Assembly: GCA_964505325.1 (NCBI GenBank)
Contig: CAZDHT010000066.1
Location: forward strand, 1 to 20,975
Origin: CAZDHT01 sp964505325
GTDB taxonomy: Bacteria > Planctomycetota > PUPC01
DNA: 20,975 nt
Direction: 5' to 3'
Under the pieces are notes generated by a model. The model was not told where the DNA came from. It searched no databases and was given only the letters and a program-made list of their open reading frames with translations. Below are positions 7,561-13,970 of the stretch, one piece after another. The position numbers were made by a program, and so were the translations under genes. How positions within the stretch are numbered: the first letter of the stretch is position 1; every line of letters starts with the position of its first letter.

Positions 7561-7610
7561 GTGTCAACGCTTGTCGCCGTATGTCAACGTATGTCCGTTC
7601 TTGTCACTGG
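7561..7610. repeat. 10-bp-phased NTGTC direct repeats, block 2 (5 units), touching the tRNA 3' end
   Basis: GTGTC, TTGTC, ATGTC, ATGTC and TTGTC begin at 7561, 7571, 7581, 7591 and 7601, all exactly 10 bp apart. The last unit overlaps the tRNA-Arg CCA end (7608-7610). The block is on the transcription-downstream side of the tRNA. Confidence 0.75.
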
Positions 7611-7684
7611 CACGCCCGGCAGGATTCGAACCTGCAACCCTCGGTTCCGAAGACCGATGCTCTGTCCAGTTGAGCTACGGGCGC
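7608..7684 (-). tRNA. tRNA-Arg (anticodon UCG), CCA encoded
   Basis: The minus strand folds into a full cloverleaf: acceptor GCGCCCG with CGGGCGT (a G1-U72 wobble and six Watson-Crick pairs), D stem GCTC/GAGC, anticodon stem TCGGT/ACCGA with loop CTTCGGA, a 5-base variable loop, and T stem GCAGG/CCTGC with loop TTCGAAT. The anticodon is TCG (plus-strand 7648-7650), which reads CGA codons. The discriminator is G, and CCA is encoded at 7608-7610. A promoter (7713-7741) lies upstream and phased repeats lie immediately downstream. tRNA 3' ends are common integrase targets, which matters given the recombinase remnant at 4267-4797. Confidence 0.95.
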
Positions 7685-7712
7685 GCTGTAATCCAAAGAA
7701 CTGCCCAGCGGT

Positions 7713-7741
7713 ATTATCAAACGGCCACGGACGCTTTTCAA
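7713..7741 (-). promoter_or_regulatory. Promoter of tRNA-Arg
   Basis: On the minus strand, TTGAAA (7741-7736), a 17-base spacer and GATAAT (7718-7713), each matching consensus at five of six positions. The predicted start is about 22 bases before the tRNA 5' end at 7684. The -35 lies inside the hairpin at 7732-7751. Confidence 0.6.
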
Positions 7742-7751
7742 GCGAAAAGCG
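7732..7751. terminator. Hairpin downstream of apbE, possible terminator
   Basis: CGCTTTTC (7732-7739), loop AAGC, GAAAAGCG (7744-7751): a perfect 8-bp stem starting 5 bases after the apbE stop (7757-7759, minus strand). It is well placed to end the pyrK-pyrD-apbE transcript but has no following U-tract on the minus strand. It also contains the -35 of the tRNA-Arg promoter. Confidence 0.45.
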
Positions 7752-7756
7752 CTCCG

Positions 7757-8758
7757 CTACTCAGCGATGAATCTCTTGAGGCCGCGCGAGGTGCGCCTGA
7801 CCAAGCCGTCCGGGCCCAGGGCGATGATCACGCATTCGACGCCGTCCGCCTTGTCGATGAGCTTCACGCCTTCGTCGGGGCCGAGGACGCTGAGGGCGGT
7901 GGCGAGCGCGTCGGCGGTGGTGCAGTCGGGTGCGATGACCGTCACGCTGACGGCGGCGCGCGCCGGCTGGCCCGTGCGCGGGTCGACGATGTGCGCGTAT
8001 CGGACGCCGCCGATGTCGGTGTATTGCCGGTAGTCACCGGAGGTGGCGTAGGCCATGTCGGAGAGGAGGAGGATCTCGGGCAGGCGCTCGCCGGTCTTGC
8101 GTCGCGGGTGCTGAATCCCGACGCGCCACGGTGTTCCGTCGATACGGGTGCCGAGGGCATATCCGTCGCCGCCGGCGTCCACGAGAGCGCTCTCAATTCC
8201 GTTGGTCTTGAGCGCCTCGATGGCCTTGTCGACCGCGTAGCCCTTGGCAATAGCGCCGAGGTCCACGTTCATTCCCTTGACGGCGAGCTTCGCCGAAGTG
8301 GGCCCAAGAATGAGGTGCCTGTATCCGACCAGCTTCTTCGCGGCGGCGACTTCCTCTTTTTTCGGGAGTTCGCCGGTCTCGATCGTTTGCTTCCAGATCT
8401 TGATGAGCGGCCCGGCGGTGACGTCGAAGGCGCCGCCGGTGAGTGTGGAGATCTCGAGCGCCCGCTTGAGCACGGCGGCCGTCTGGGCGGAGAGGTGGCG
8501 GTCTTTGCCGCTGTTCCGGTTGAGCCGCGAGATTTCGCTCCCGGGGAGGTGGGAGCTGAGGAGGTTTTCGGCCTGGGCGATGGCGGCGAAGGCGTCGTTG
8601 ATGGCCCGTTCAGCGTGGCGCTGATTGCCGGCGACGACCTGGATGGTGACGGTGACGGAGCCCATGGCGAGGCGGGACTGGCGGAACAGGCGCGGGGCGC
8701 CCTCGCAGCCGAGTGCGGCAAGGGCGGGCAGGATCAGGATGGCGCTACGCAGTCTCAT
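7757..8758 (-). CDS. apbE: FAD:protein FMN transferase, ApbE family lipoprotein
   Basis: 333 residues, normal for the family. ApbE transfers FMN from FAD to Thr/Ser of exported flavoproteins such as RnfG/NqrC subunits, acting outside the inner membrane with Mg2+. Family hallmarks are visible: 'AMGSVTVTIQ' (31-40), 'GGAFDVTAGPL' (about 108-118), 'DLGAIAKGYAVDKA' (166-179), 'DAGGDGYALG' (194-203), 'YATSGDYRQY' (237-246), 'YAHIVDPRTGQPA' (254-266) and 'TADALATALSVLG' near 281-293. The N-terminus is a lipoprotein signal with Cys18 (AALG-C). The ATG at 8758 overlaps the pyrD stop by 14 bases and has no separate ribosome-binding site, suggesting translational coupling. No Rnf/Nqr target is in the window, and being last in a pyrimidine operon is unusual. 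Confidence 0.93.
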   Translation of the reverse strand: MRLRSAILILPALAALGCEGAPRLFRQSRLAMGSVTVTIQVVAGNQRHAERAINDAFAAIAQAENLLSSHLPGSEISRLNRNSGKDRHLSAQTAAVLKRALEISTLTGGAFDVTAGPLIKIWKQTIETGELPKKEEVAAAKKLVGYRHLILGPTSAKLAVKGMNVDLGAIAKGYAVDKAIEALKTNGIESALVDAGGDGYALGTRIDGTPWRVGIQHPRRKTGERLPEILLLSDMAYATSGDYRQYTDIGGVRYAHIVDPRTGQPARAAVSVTVIAPDCTTADALATALSVLGPDEGVKLIDKADGVECVIIALGPDGLVRRTSRGLKRFIAE

Positions 8759-9710
8759 CGGTCGTTTGCCAGCGGCGTTCGTTGTGTGCCGCGCCGACGG
8801 CGTCGGACAGCCGCCGGAACCTCGCTTCCTCCAGGCGCACGGCGAGGCCGGCGGCGACCTCACGCGGCGCGCGGTGGTTGGAGAACAGAGCGGTCCCGAT
8901 GCCCACCGCACTGGCGCCGGCCAGCACAAACTCGTACGCGTCGTCCGCGTTCGATATGCCGCCCATCCCGATTAGCGGAACGCGATGGCCCACCGCGTCG
9001 AACACCTCGTAGACCTTGGCCACGGCGACGGGCTTGATGGCGGGGCCGGACAGGCCGCCGGTCTTGTTCCCGAGCAGCGGGCGACGGCTCCTTACGTCGA
9101 TGACCATCCCGACGAGTGTGTTGATGAGCGACAGGGCATCGGCGCCGGCGTCGATGCACGCCCGCGCCACCTGGACGATGCGGGCGGTGTTCGGGGTCAG
9201 CTTGGCGATGATAGGGAGTCTGGTCACAGCGCGTGTGGCCTTGATCACCTCGAACGCCGCCTCGGGCGCGGCGCCGAAGGCCAAGCCGCCGCGCCGCACG
9301 TTCGGGCACGAGATGTTGACTTCGATGGCCGCGATGTTGGGGGCCTCGCTGAAGCGCCGCGCCACCGCCACGTATTCATCGATGGTCTCGCCGGCGACGT
9401 TGGCGATCAGCGGGGTGTCGAGGCCGGACTTGGCGAGGCGCGGCAGGATCTCGTTGACCACGACGTCCACGCCGGGGTTCTGGAGGCCGATCGAGTTGAG
9501 CATTCCGGCGGGGGTCTCGGCGACGCGGGGCGGCGGGTTGCCGAGCTGCGGCTTGAGCGTCGTGCCCTTGAGGAAGATCGCGCCGATGTCCGCGTGGCTG
9601 AAATCGGAAAAGCGTGCGAAGTCCTCTCCGAAGCCGAACGTCCCCGACGGCACGACGACCGGGCTGGCCATTTCGATGCCGGCGATGGTGGTTCTCAGGT
9701 CGGGCTTCAT
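8745..9710 (-). CDS. pyrD: Dihydroorotate dehydrogenase B, catalytic subunit
   Basis: 321 residues, usual for class 1B. It oxidises dihydroorotate to orotate, the fourth step of de novo UMP synthesis, using FMN and passing electrons to PyrK and then NAD+. The TIM-barrel signatures are 'SPVVVPSGTFGFG' near the N-terminus, 'NSIGLQNPG', the catalytic-base Cys135 in 'VNISCPNVRRGG', 'PIIAKLTPN', 'TGGLSGPAIKP' and phosphate-binding 'VPLIGMGGISNADDA'. Catalytic Cys (rather than Ser) and an adjacent pyrK mark class 1B. The ATG at 9710 overlaps the pyrK stop as ATGA. Its 3' end overlaps apbE by 14 bases, so the three genes form one translational unit. Confidence 0.95.
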   Translation of the reverse strand: MKPDLRTTIAGIEMASPVVVPSGTFGFGEDFARFSDFSHADIGAIFLKGTTLKPQLGNPPPRVAETPAGMLNSIGLQNPGVDVVVNEILPRLAKSGLDTPLIANVAGETIDEYVAVARRFSEAPNIAAIEVNISCPNVRRGGLAFGAAPEAAFEVIKATRAVTRLPIIAKLTPNTARIVQVARACIDAGADALSLINTLVGMVIDVRSRRPLLGNKTGGLSGPAIKPVAVAKVYEVFDAVGHRVPLIGMGGISNADDAYEFVLAGASAVGIGTALFSNHRAPREVAAGLAVRLEEARFRRLSDAVGAAHNERRWQTTDETA

Positions 9711-10597
9711 TTCGCATCCCAGTCGATCACGGCCGCGTCGAACACCGGGCCTTCCACACACGCCCGAACGTAAGCCGCCTCTCCGCCCTTGCCCTTCAGC
9801 CGGACGGCGCAGGACATGCACGCCCCGATCCCGCAGCCCATCCGCTCTTCGAGCAGGACGTCACACGGGAGGCCGTGCTCGGCGGCGGCCGCCGCCGTCC
9901 GCTTCAGCATCGCCCACGGCCCGCACGCGTAGATCTTCGCGTTGGCGGCAGCCTCGGAGCCGTGCAGGAATTCCTCGAGCAAATCGGTGACCAGGCCACG
10001 GAAAAAGCCCGGCCGTTCGCGGAGAGTTGCGACGCGGGACGTCGCGCCCAGCGCCTCGAAATCGGTGAGTGCGACGGTGACCTCCGGGTCGACAAAGCTC
10101 AGGCGCATGCTCGAGTCTGAAATCTCCAGCGGCAGATCCTCCTCGGTGCCGACGAAGAGAAACATGCGCGCCACGTTGTCGCGGAGGGCGAGTGCGAGCG
10201 GGTGCAGCGGGGCGATGCCGAATCCCCCCGCGACCAGCACGGCCGTGTCCGGCAGCTTGCCCGACAGATCGAACCCGTTGCCGAGCGGGCCGATAATGTC
10301 GATCTCATCGCCGACCCTGACCTTCGCCAGGGCGAGCGTGCCTCTGCCCACGAGCTTGAAGAGGAGTTCAATGTCGGTCTGCTCGAACGTCCGGTACACG
10401 CCGAACGGACGGCGCAGCAGCGCACTGTCGAGCGGCGGGCTGACATTCACGAACTGGCCGGGCTTCACGGCCGCGGCGATGGAGGGGGCGCGCAGCCTCA
10501 GCCGGCAATGGCCGCCGGGCAAGGGCGACACGGCAACAACACGGGCGGGCTCGCGGTAGACCGGTTGGCCGGAGGCGACGTGCTTCGAGGCATCCAT
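9707..10597 (-). CDS. pyrK: Dihydroorotate dehydrogenase B, electron-transfer subunit
   Basis: 296 residues from the chosen ATG at 10597. It carries electrons from PyrD's FMN through a [2Fe-2S] centre and FAD to NAD+. Visible are the FAD-binding 'RRPFGVYR' (62-69), NAD-binding 'VAGGFGIAP' (122-130), 'YACGPWAM' (223-230) and the cluster cysteines Cys255, Cys260, Cys263 and Cys280 ('CGIGACMSC' and 'VRACVEGPVFD'). An alternative ATG at 10612 is in frame, but it would sit only about 5 bases from the predicted transcription start. The 10597 start has a GGGG about 9 bases upstream, so it is preferred with moderate certainty. It is the first gene of pyrK-pyrD-apbE, facing priA across a short divergent region. 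Confidence 0.92.
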   Translation of the reverse strand: MDASKHVASGQPVYREPARVVAVSPLPGGHCRLRLRAPSIAAAVKPGQFVNVSPPLDSALLRRPFGVYRTFEQTDIELLFKLVGRGTLALAKVRVGDEIDIIGPLGNGFDLSGKLPDTAVLVAGGFGIAPLHPLALALRDNVARMFLFVGTEEDLPLEISDSSMRLSFVDPEVTVALTDFEALGATSRVATLRERPGFFRGLVTDLLEEFLHGSEAAANAKIYACGPWAMLKRTAAAAAEHGLPCDVLLEERMGCGIGACMSCAVRLKGKGGEAAYVRACVEGPVFDAAVIDWDAK

Positions 10598-10623
10598 CTG
10601 TGGTGACCCCATGTCGAGGGGAA

Positions 10624-10652
10624 ATCCTATACCTCGCCATCCCGGCAGTCAA
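10624..10652 (-). promoter_or_regulatory. Promoter of pyrK-pyrD-apbE
   Basis: On the minus strand, TTGACT (10652-10647), a 17-base spacer and TAGGAT (10629-10624). The predicted start near 10617 leaves about 20 bases of leader before the pyrK ATG at 10597. There is no room for a pyrimidine attenuator or PyrR-type leader. Confidence 0.5.
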
Positions 10653-10701
10653 GCACATTGTCGGCACGTAACACTTCAGCCACTTGAAGCGGTGCGGTGG
10701 C

Positions 10702-10729
10702 TTGCCCGGCGCCCCGGCCCCGTTATAAT
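10702..10729 (+). promoter_or_regulatory. Promoter of priA-pyrF-GH38-phosphoesterase
   Basis: TTGCCC (10702-10707), a 16-base spacer and a perfect TATAAT (10724-10729). The predicted start near 10736 gives a leader of about 38 bases before the priA ATG at 10774. It diverges from the pyrK promoter about 50 bases away. Confidence 0.6.
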
Positions 10730-10773
10730 GGCGCGGGGACACGTGACGCAGGCGCTCTGACCCGGGGCCGAGA

Positions 10774-12993
10774 ATGGCGGACGTTTTCGCGGAAGTCACC
10801 ATGAACATCGCGGTGGACCAAACGTTCACCTACCGTGTGCCGGAGCGCCTCCGCGACGCCGTGGCGCCGGGGCGCCGGGTCCGGGTCCCCTTCCGGAAGC
10901 GGCAGCTCATCGGGTACTGTGTGAGCCTGTCGGACTCGACCGACCTCAAGCGGGTTTTGGACATCACGGGGGTGATGGACGAGGAGCCGCTGGTCTCGCC
11001 GAAGATGCTCCAACTGACCCAATGGATGGCTGAGTATTACTGCTGCAGTTGGGGGCAGGTGCTGGAAGCGGCGGTGCCCGGCGGAGTACGGCACGGCATC
11101 GAGCAGCGGACGGAGACCGTGGTTCATCCGGCAGTTCGGATCGAAGATATTCGCACGAGAATCGAAGAGTTGGAAACACGGTCACCGAAACAGGCACACG
11201 TGCTCGATGTGCTCTCGATGCTGGACCACGAGGTAACGCTCCGGGAGCTGGCACGCCTGGCCGACTGCACCCCGGCGCCGATCCGGAGCCTGCACAAGAA
11301 GAAGCTGGTGACCTTCGCCCGGCGCAAGATAGCGGACGATCCTCTGTTGTCCCTGACAGCCCGCCGCGAGCGCCCGCTCCGGTTGGAGCCGGCACAGGCC
11401 GCCGCGCTCAATTGCATCCTGAGCCTGCGCCGGCGGAAGAAGTCGGGCGTGGCGCTGATCCACGGCGTCACCGGGAGCGGCAAGACGGAGATCTACCTGC
11501 GGGCCATCCGGAAGGTGGTGTCGGAGGGCGAGGGTGCGATCGTGCTCGTGCCGGAGATCTCGCTTACGCCCCAGGCGGTGCGGCGGTTCAAGGCGAGGTT
11601 CGACCGCGTGTCGGTGCTGCACAGCCACCTGACCGCGAGCCAGCGGAACGAGCAGTGGCGGGAGATCCGGTCCGGCCGGGCGGAGGTGGTGGTTGGCGCG
11701 CGATCGGCCGTTTTCGCCCCGGTGCCGAAGCTGGGGTTGATCGTTGTCGATGAGGAATTCGACAGCAGCTTCAAGCAGGACAACGTGCCGCGCTACCACG
11801 CGCGAGACGTCGCGGTGATGCGCGGGCGCCTGGAGAACGCGGTGGTGGTGCTGGGCTCCGCCACTCCCTCGCTGGAGAGCTACTACAACGCCCGGGCGGG
11901 GAAATACGAGATGGCGTCGCTTCCCGGCCGGGTGCAGGGCCGGCCGCTGCCGCGGGTCGAGACGGTCGACATGCGGAAGGAGCTGGCGGCCGTGCGGCAG
12001 TTCCGGTTCCTCTCGCGGCGGCTGGTCTCGCTGATGGAGGAGCGCCTCTCGCGCGGCGAGCAGGTGATCGTGTTCCTCAACCGGCGCGGATTCGCCACCT
12101 ACGTGTTCTGCGCCCGCTGCGGATGGGCGATGAGGTGCAGGCACTGCGACATCTCGATGACGTTCCACAAGCGGCTGAACCGGGCGGTCTGCCATTACTG
12201 CGGCGAGCGAAGGCCGGCCCCGGCGACGTGTCCGGAGTGCCAGAGCCCGGAGCTCAAGTACGTGGGGCTGGGGACGGAAAAGGTCGAGCAGGAGATCCAC
12301 GCGCGGTTTCCCGGGGTCGAGTGCGCGCGGATGGACTCGGACTCGGTCCGCGGGCGTGGGGCGCACGCGCGGGTGCTCGACGCATTTCGCTCCCAGCGGG
12401 TGAAGATCCTTGTCGGCACGAAGATGATCGCGAAGGGGCTCGACTTTCCCAACGTCACGCTGGTGGGGGTGGTCAACGCGGACACCGCCCTGCACCTGCC
12501 AGACTTCCGCGCGGGCGAGCGAACGCACCAGCTCGTCTCGCAAGTCGCCGGCCGGACCGGCCGGGGCCCGAAGGGCGGGCTAGTAATCGTCCAGACCTAC
12601 CAGCCTGAACACTACACGATCCGCTCGGCGGCGGCGCATGACTATGTTGCCTTCGCGGAGATTGAACTGGGACACCGGAAGGCGCTGAACTTCCCGCCGT
12701 TCGGCCGGGCCGCACGGATCGTCATCGACGGCAGACGCGAACCCGAGGTCGGCGCCGCGGCCCGAGCGATCGGCAAAGCGCTGAACGCCCACGCGGCCGA
12801 GTTTCGCGGGGTGGTGCACGGGCCGCTGCCCTGCCCGATCGAGAAAATAAAGGACAGATTCCGTTGGCATGTGTTACTGTTGGCTGGAAAATGGAGCACG
12901 TTGCGCGATATGATAGCGGCCGCCAGGCCCGCCATCCCGAAGAACAGGCGGGTGCGCGTGGCGGTCGACGTGGACCCGGTCTCGATGCTATAA
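10774..12993 (+). CDS. priA: Primosomal protein N', replication-restart 3'-to-5' DNA helicase
   Basis: 739 residues, normal for PriA, which recognises stalled forks and reloads the replicative helicase. Features in order: an N-terminal 3'-DNA-binding domain ('VTMNIAVDQTFTYRVPE'); a winged-helix region; Walker A 'GVTGSGKTE' (231-239, Lys237); motif II 'VDEEFDSS' with D326-E-E-F329; 'GSATPSLES'; the zinc-binding insert with cysteine pairs between Cys446 and Cys489 (CARC, CRHC, CHYC, CPEC); 'LGTEKVEQEI'; and 'QVAGRTGRG'. The fourth motif II residue, usually His in PriA (DEEH), is Phe here. A TATAAT promoter lies upstream, and pyrF starts 16 bases after the stop. Confidence 0.95.
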   Translation: MADVFAEVTMNIAVDQTFTYRVPERLRDAVAPGRRVRVPFRKRQLIGYCVSLSDSTDLKRVLDITGVMDEEPLVSPKMLQLTQWMAEYYCCSWGQVLEAAVPGGVRHGIEQRTETVVHPAVRIEDIRTRIEELETRSPKQAHVLDVLSMLDHEVTLRELARLADCTPAPIRSLHKKKLVTFARRKIADDPLLSLTARRERPLRLEPAQAAALNCILSLRRRKKSGVALIHGVTGSGKTEIYLRAIRKVVSEGEGAIVLVPEISLTPQAVRRFKARFDRVSVLHSHLTASQRNEQWREIRSGRAEVVVGARSAVFAPVPKLGLIVVDEEFDSSFKQDNVPRYHARDVAVMRGRLENAVVVLGSATPSLESYYNARAGKYEMASLPGRVQGRPLPRVETVDMRKELAAVRQFRFLSRRLVSLMEERLSRGEQVIVFLNRRGFATYVFCARCGWAMRCRHCDISMTFHKRLNRAVCHYCGERRPAPATCPECQSPELKYVGLGTEKVEQEIHARFPGVECARMDSDSVRGRGAHARVLDAFRSQRVKILVGTKMIAKGLDFPNVTLVGVVNADTALHLPDFRAGERTHQLVSQVAGRTGRGPKGGLVIVQTYQPEHYTIRSAAAHDYVAFAEIELGHRKALNFPPFGRAARIVIDGRREPEVGAAARAIGKALNAHAAEFRGVVHGPLPCPIEKIKDRFRWHVLLLAGKWSTLRDMIAAARPAIPKNRRVRVAVDVDPVSML

Positions 12994-13009
12994 GTTGAGA
13001 GGAACCGAT

Positions 13010-13948
13010 GTGCGGAATTTCGCCGACATGCTGATGGATGCGGTGGACACGAAGCGGAGCCGGCTGGTGGTTGGGCTGGACCCGCGGATTGAGTACATCC
13101 CGGACGACCTGCGCGAGCCGGCGCTGCGCGCGGGCGGGAGTTTCTGCGGAGCCGCGGCCGAAATGATCCTCAGCTTCAACAAGATCGTGATCGACATCGT
13201 GACCCCCTACGTGCCGGCGGTGAAGGTGCAGGTGGCGTTTTGCGAACAGTTCGGCGCGGCCGGCTACCGCGCGTACGAGGACACGTGCAAGTACGCGGCG
13301 GACAAGGGGCTGATCGTCATTGGCGACGTGAAGCGGTCGGACATCGGCAGCACGGCGCAGGCATACGCCCACGCCCATCTGGGCGCGACCGAGCTGAATG
13401 AGAAGGTGGTCCACCGCGGTCACGCCCACGCGGTCACGGTCGTCTCGTATTTTGGATCGGAGGGGATCGATCCGTTTCTTCACACGGCGGCTGAGGCGTC
13501 GAAGGGCATCTTCGTGGTGGTGCGGAGCAGCAACCCGACCGCCTACGAAATCCAGGGCAAAGAGGACGAGCCCGATCCGCTGTACCTTCGCGTGGCCAGA
13601 CGGGTGAACGAGTGGGGGAAAGACAGCATCGGCGACCGAGGCTACAGCGCCGTCGGGGCGGTGGTGGGGGCGACGTTTCCCGGGGATATACCGAAGCTGC
13701 GCGAGATTATGCCCGACGCGATCTTTCTGTTGCCCGGATACGGCGCCCAGGGAGCCGAGCCGTCCGCGCTCAGCCCGGCGTTCGACGCGAACGGGCACGG
13801 CGCGGTCGTGGCTGCCTCGCGCCGCATCATTCTGGCGCACCGGGACCCCGCGAATCAAATGTGGGAGCACGACATCGAGCAGGCGGTGAAAGAGGTCAAC
13901 GCCGACCTGGCGGAAAACCTGCCACCACTGGAAAAGGGCGGCGGGTGA
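13010..13948 (+). CDS. pyrF: Orotidine 5'-phosphate decarboxylase, subfamily 2 type
   Basis: 312 residues from the GTG at 13010, which has GAGAGGA about 6 bases upstream, within the short gap after the priA stop. An upstream in-frame TTG at 12995 lacks a ribosome-binding site. The enzyme converts OMP to UMP. The catalytic array is visible as 'IGDVKRSDIGST' with Asp106, Lys108 and Asp111. Also present are 'LVVGLDPRIEY' near the N-terminus, 'FNKIVIDIVTPYVPAVKVQ' and the phosphate-binding C-terminal 'LLPGYGAQGAE'. The length and the insert-rich middle fit the longer subfamily 2 rather than E. coli-type PyrF. It lies between priA and the alpha-mannosidase gene, 22 bases before the latter. Confidence 0.92.
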   Translation: MRNFADMLMDAVDTKRSRLVVGLDPRIEYIPDDLREPALRAGGSFCGAAAEMILSFNKIVIDIVTPYVPAVKVQVAFCEQFGAAGYRAYEDTCKYAADKGLIVIGDVKRSDIGSTAQAYAHAHLGATELNEKVVHRGHAHAVTVVSYFGSEGIDPFLHTAAEASKGIFVVVRSSNPTAYEIQGKEDEPDPLYLRVARRVNEWGKDSIGDRGYSAVGAVVGATFPGDIPKLREIMPDAIFLLPGYGAQGAEPSALSPAFDANGHGAVVAASRRIILAHRDPANQMWEHDIEQAVKEVNADLAENLPPLEKGGG

Positions 13949-13970
13949 GCCCGGACGGAAAGGAGAACCC

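Larger units (their letters stand above)
7190..7607. other. Non-coding region between the FGE-type gene and tRNA-Arg, with structured repeats
   Basis: No convincing gene on either strand across about 420 bases; the short local ORFs lack domain features. Positions 7190-7480 show nothing I can name. The right third is highly structured: a three-unit repeat block (7485-7514), a palindrome (7545-7560) and a five-unit block (7561-7610), all directly downstream of the tRNA gene, which is transcribed leftward. Confidence 0.6.

Noticed and set aside
7485..7610. CRISPR array
   Set aside because: Repeat unit is only 5 conserved bases at 10-bp steps with no spacer architecture or cas genes.
11182..12543. 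453-codon minus-strand open frame inside priA
   Set aside because: Antisense to conserved PriA motifs; His/Arg/Leu-rich composition typical of a shadow frame.
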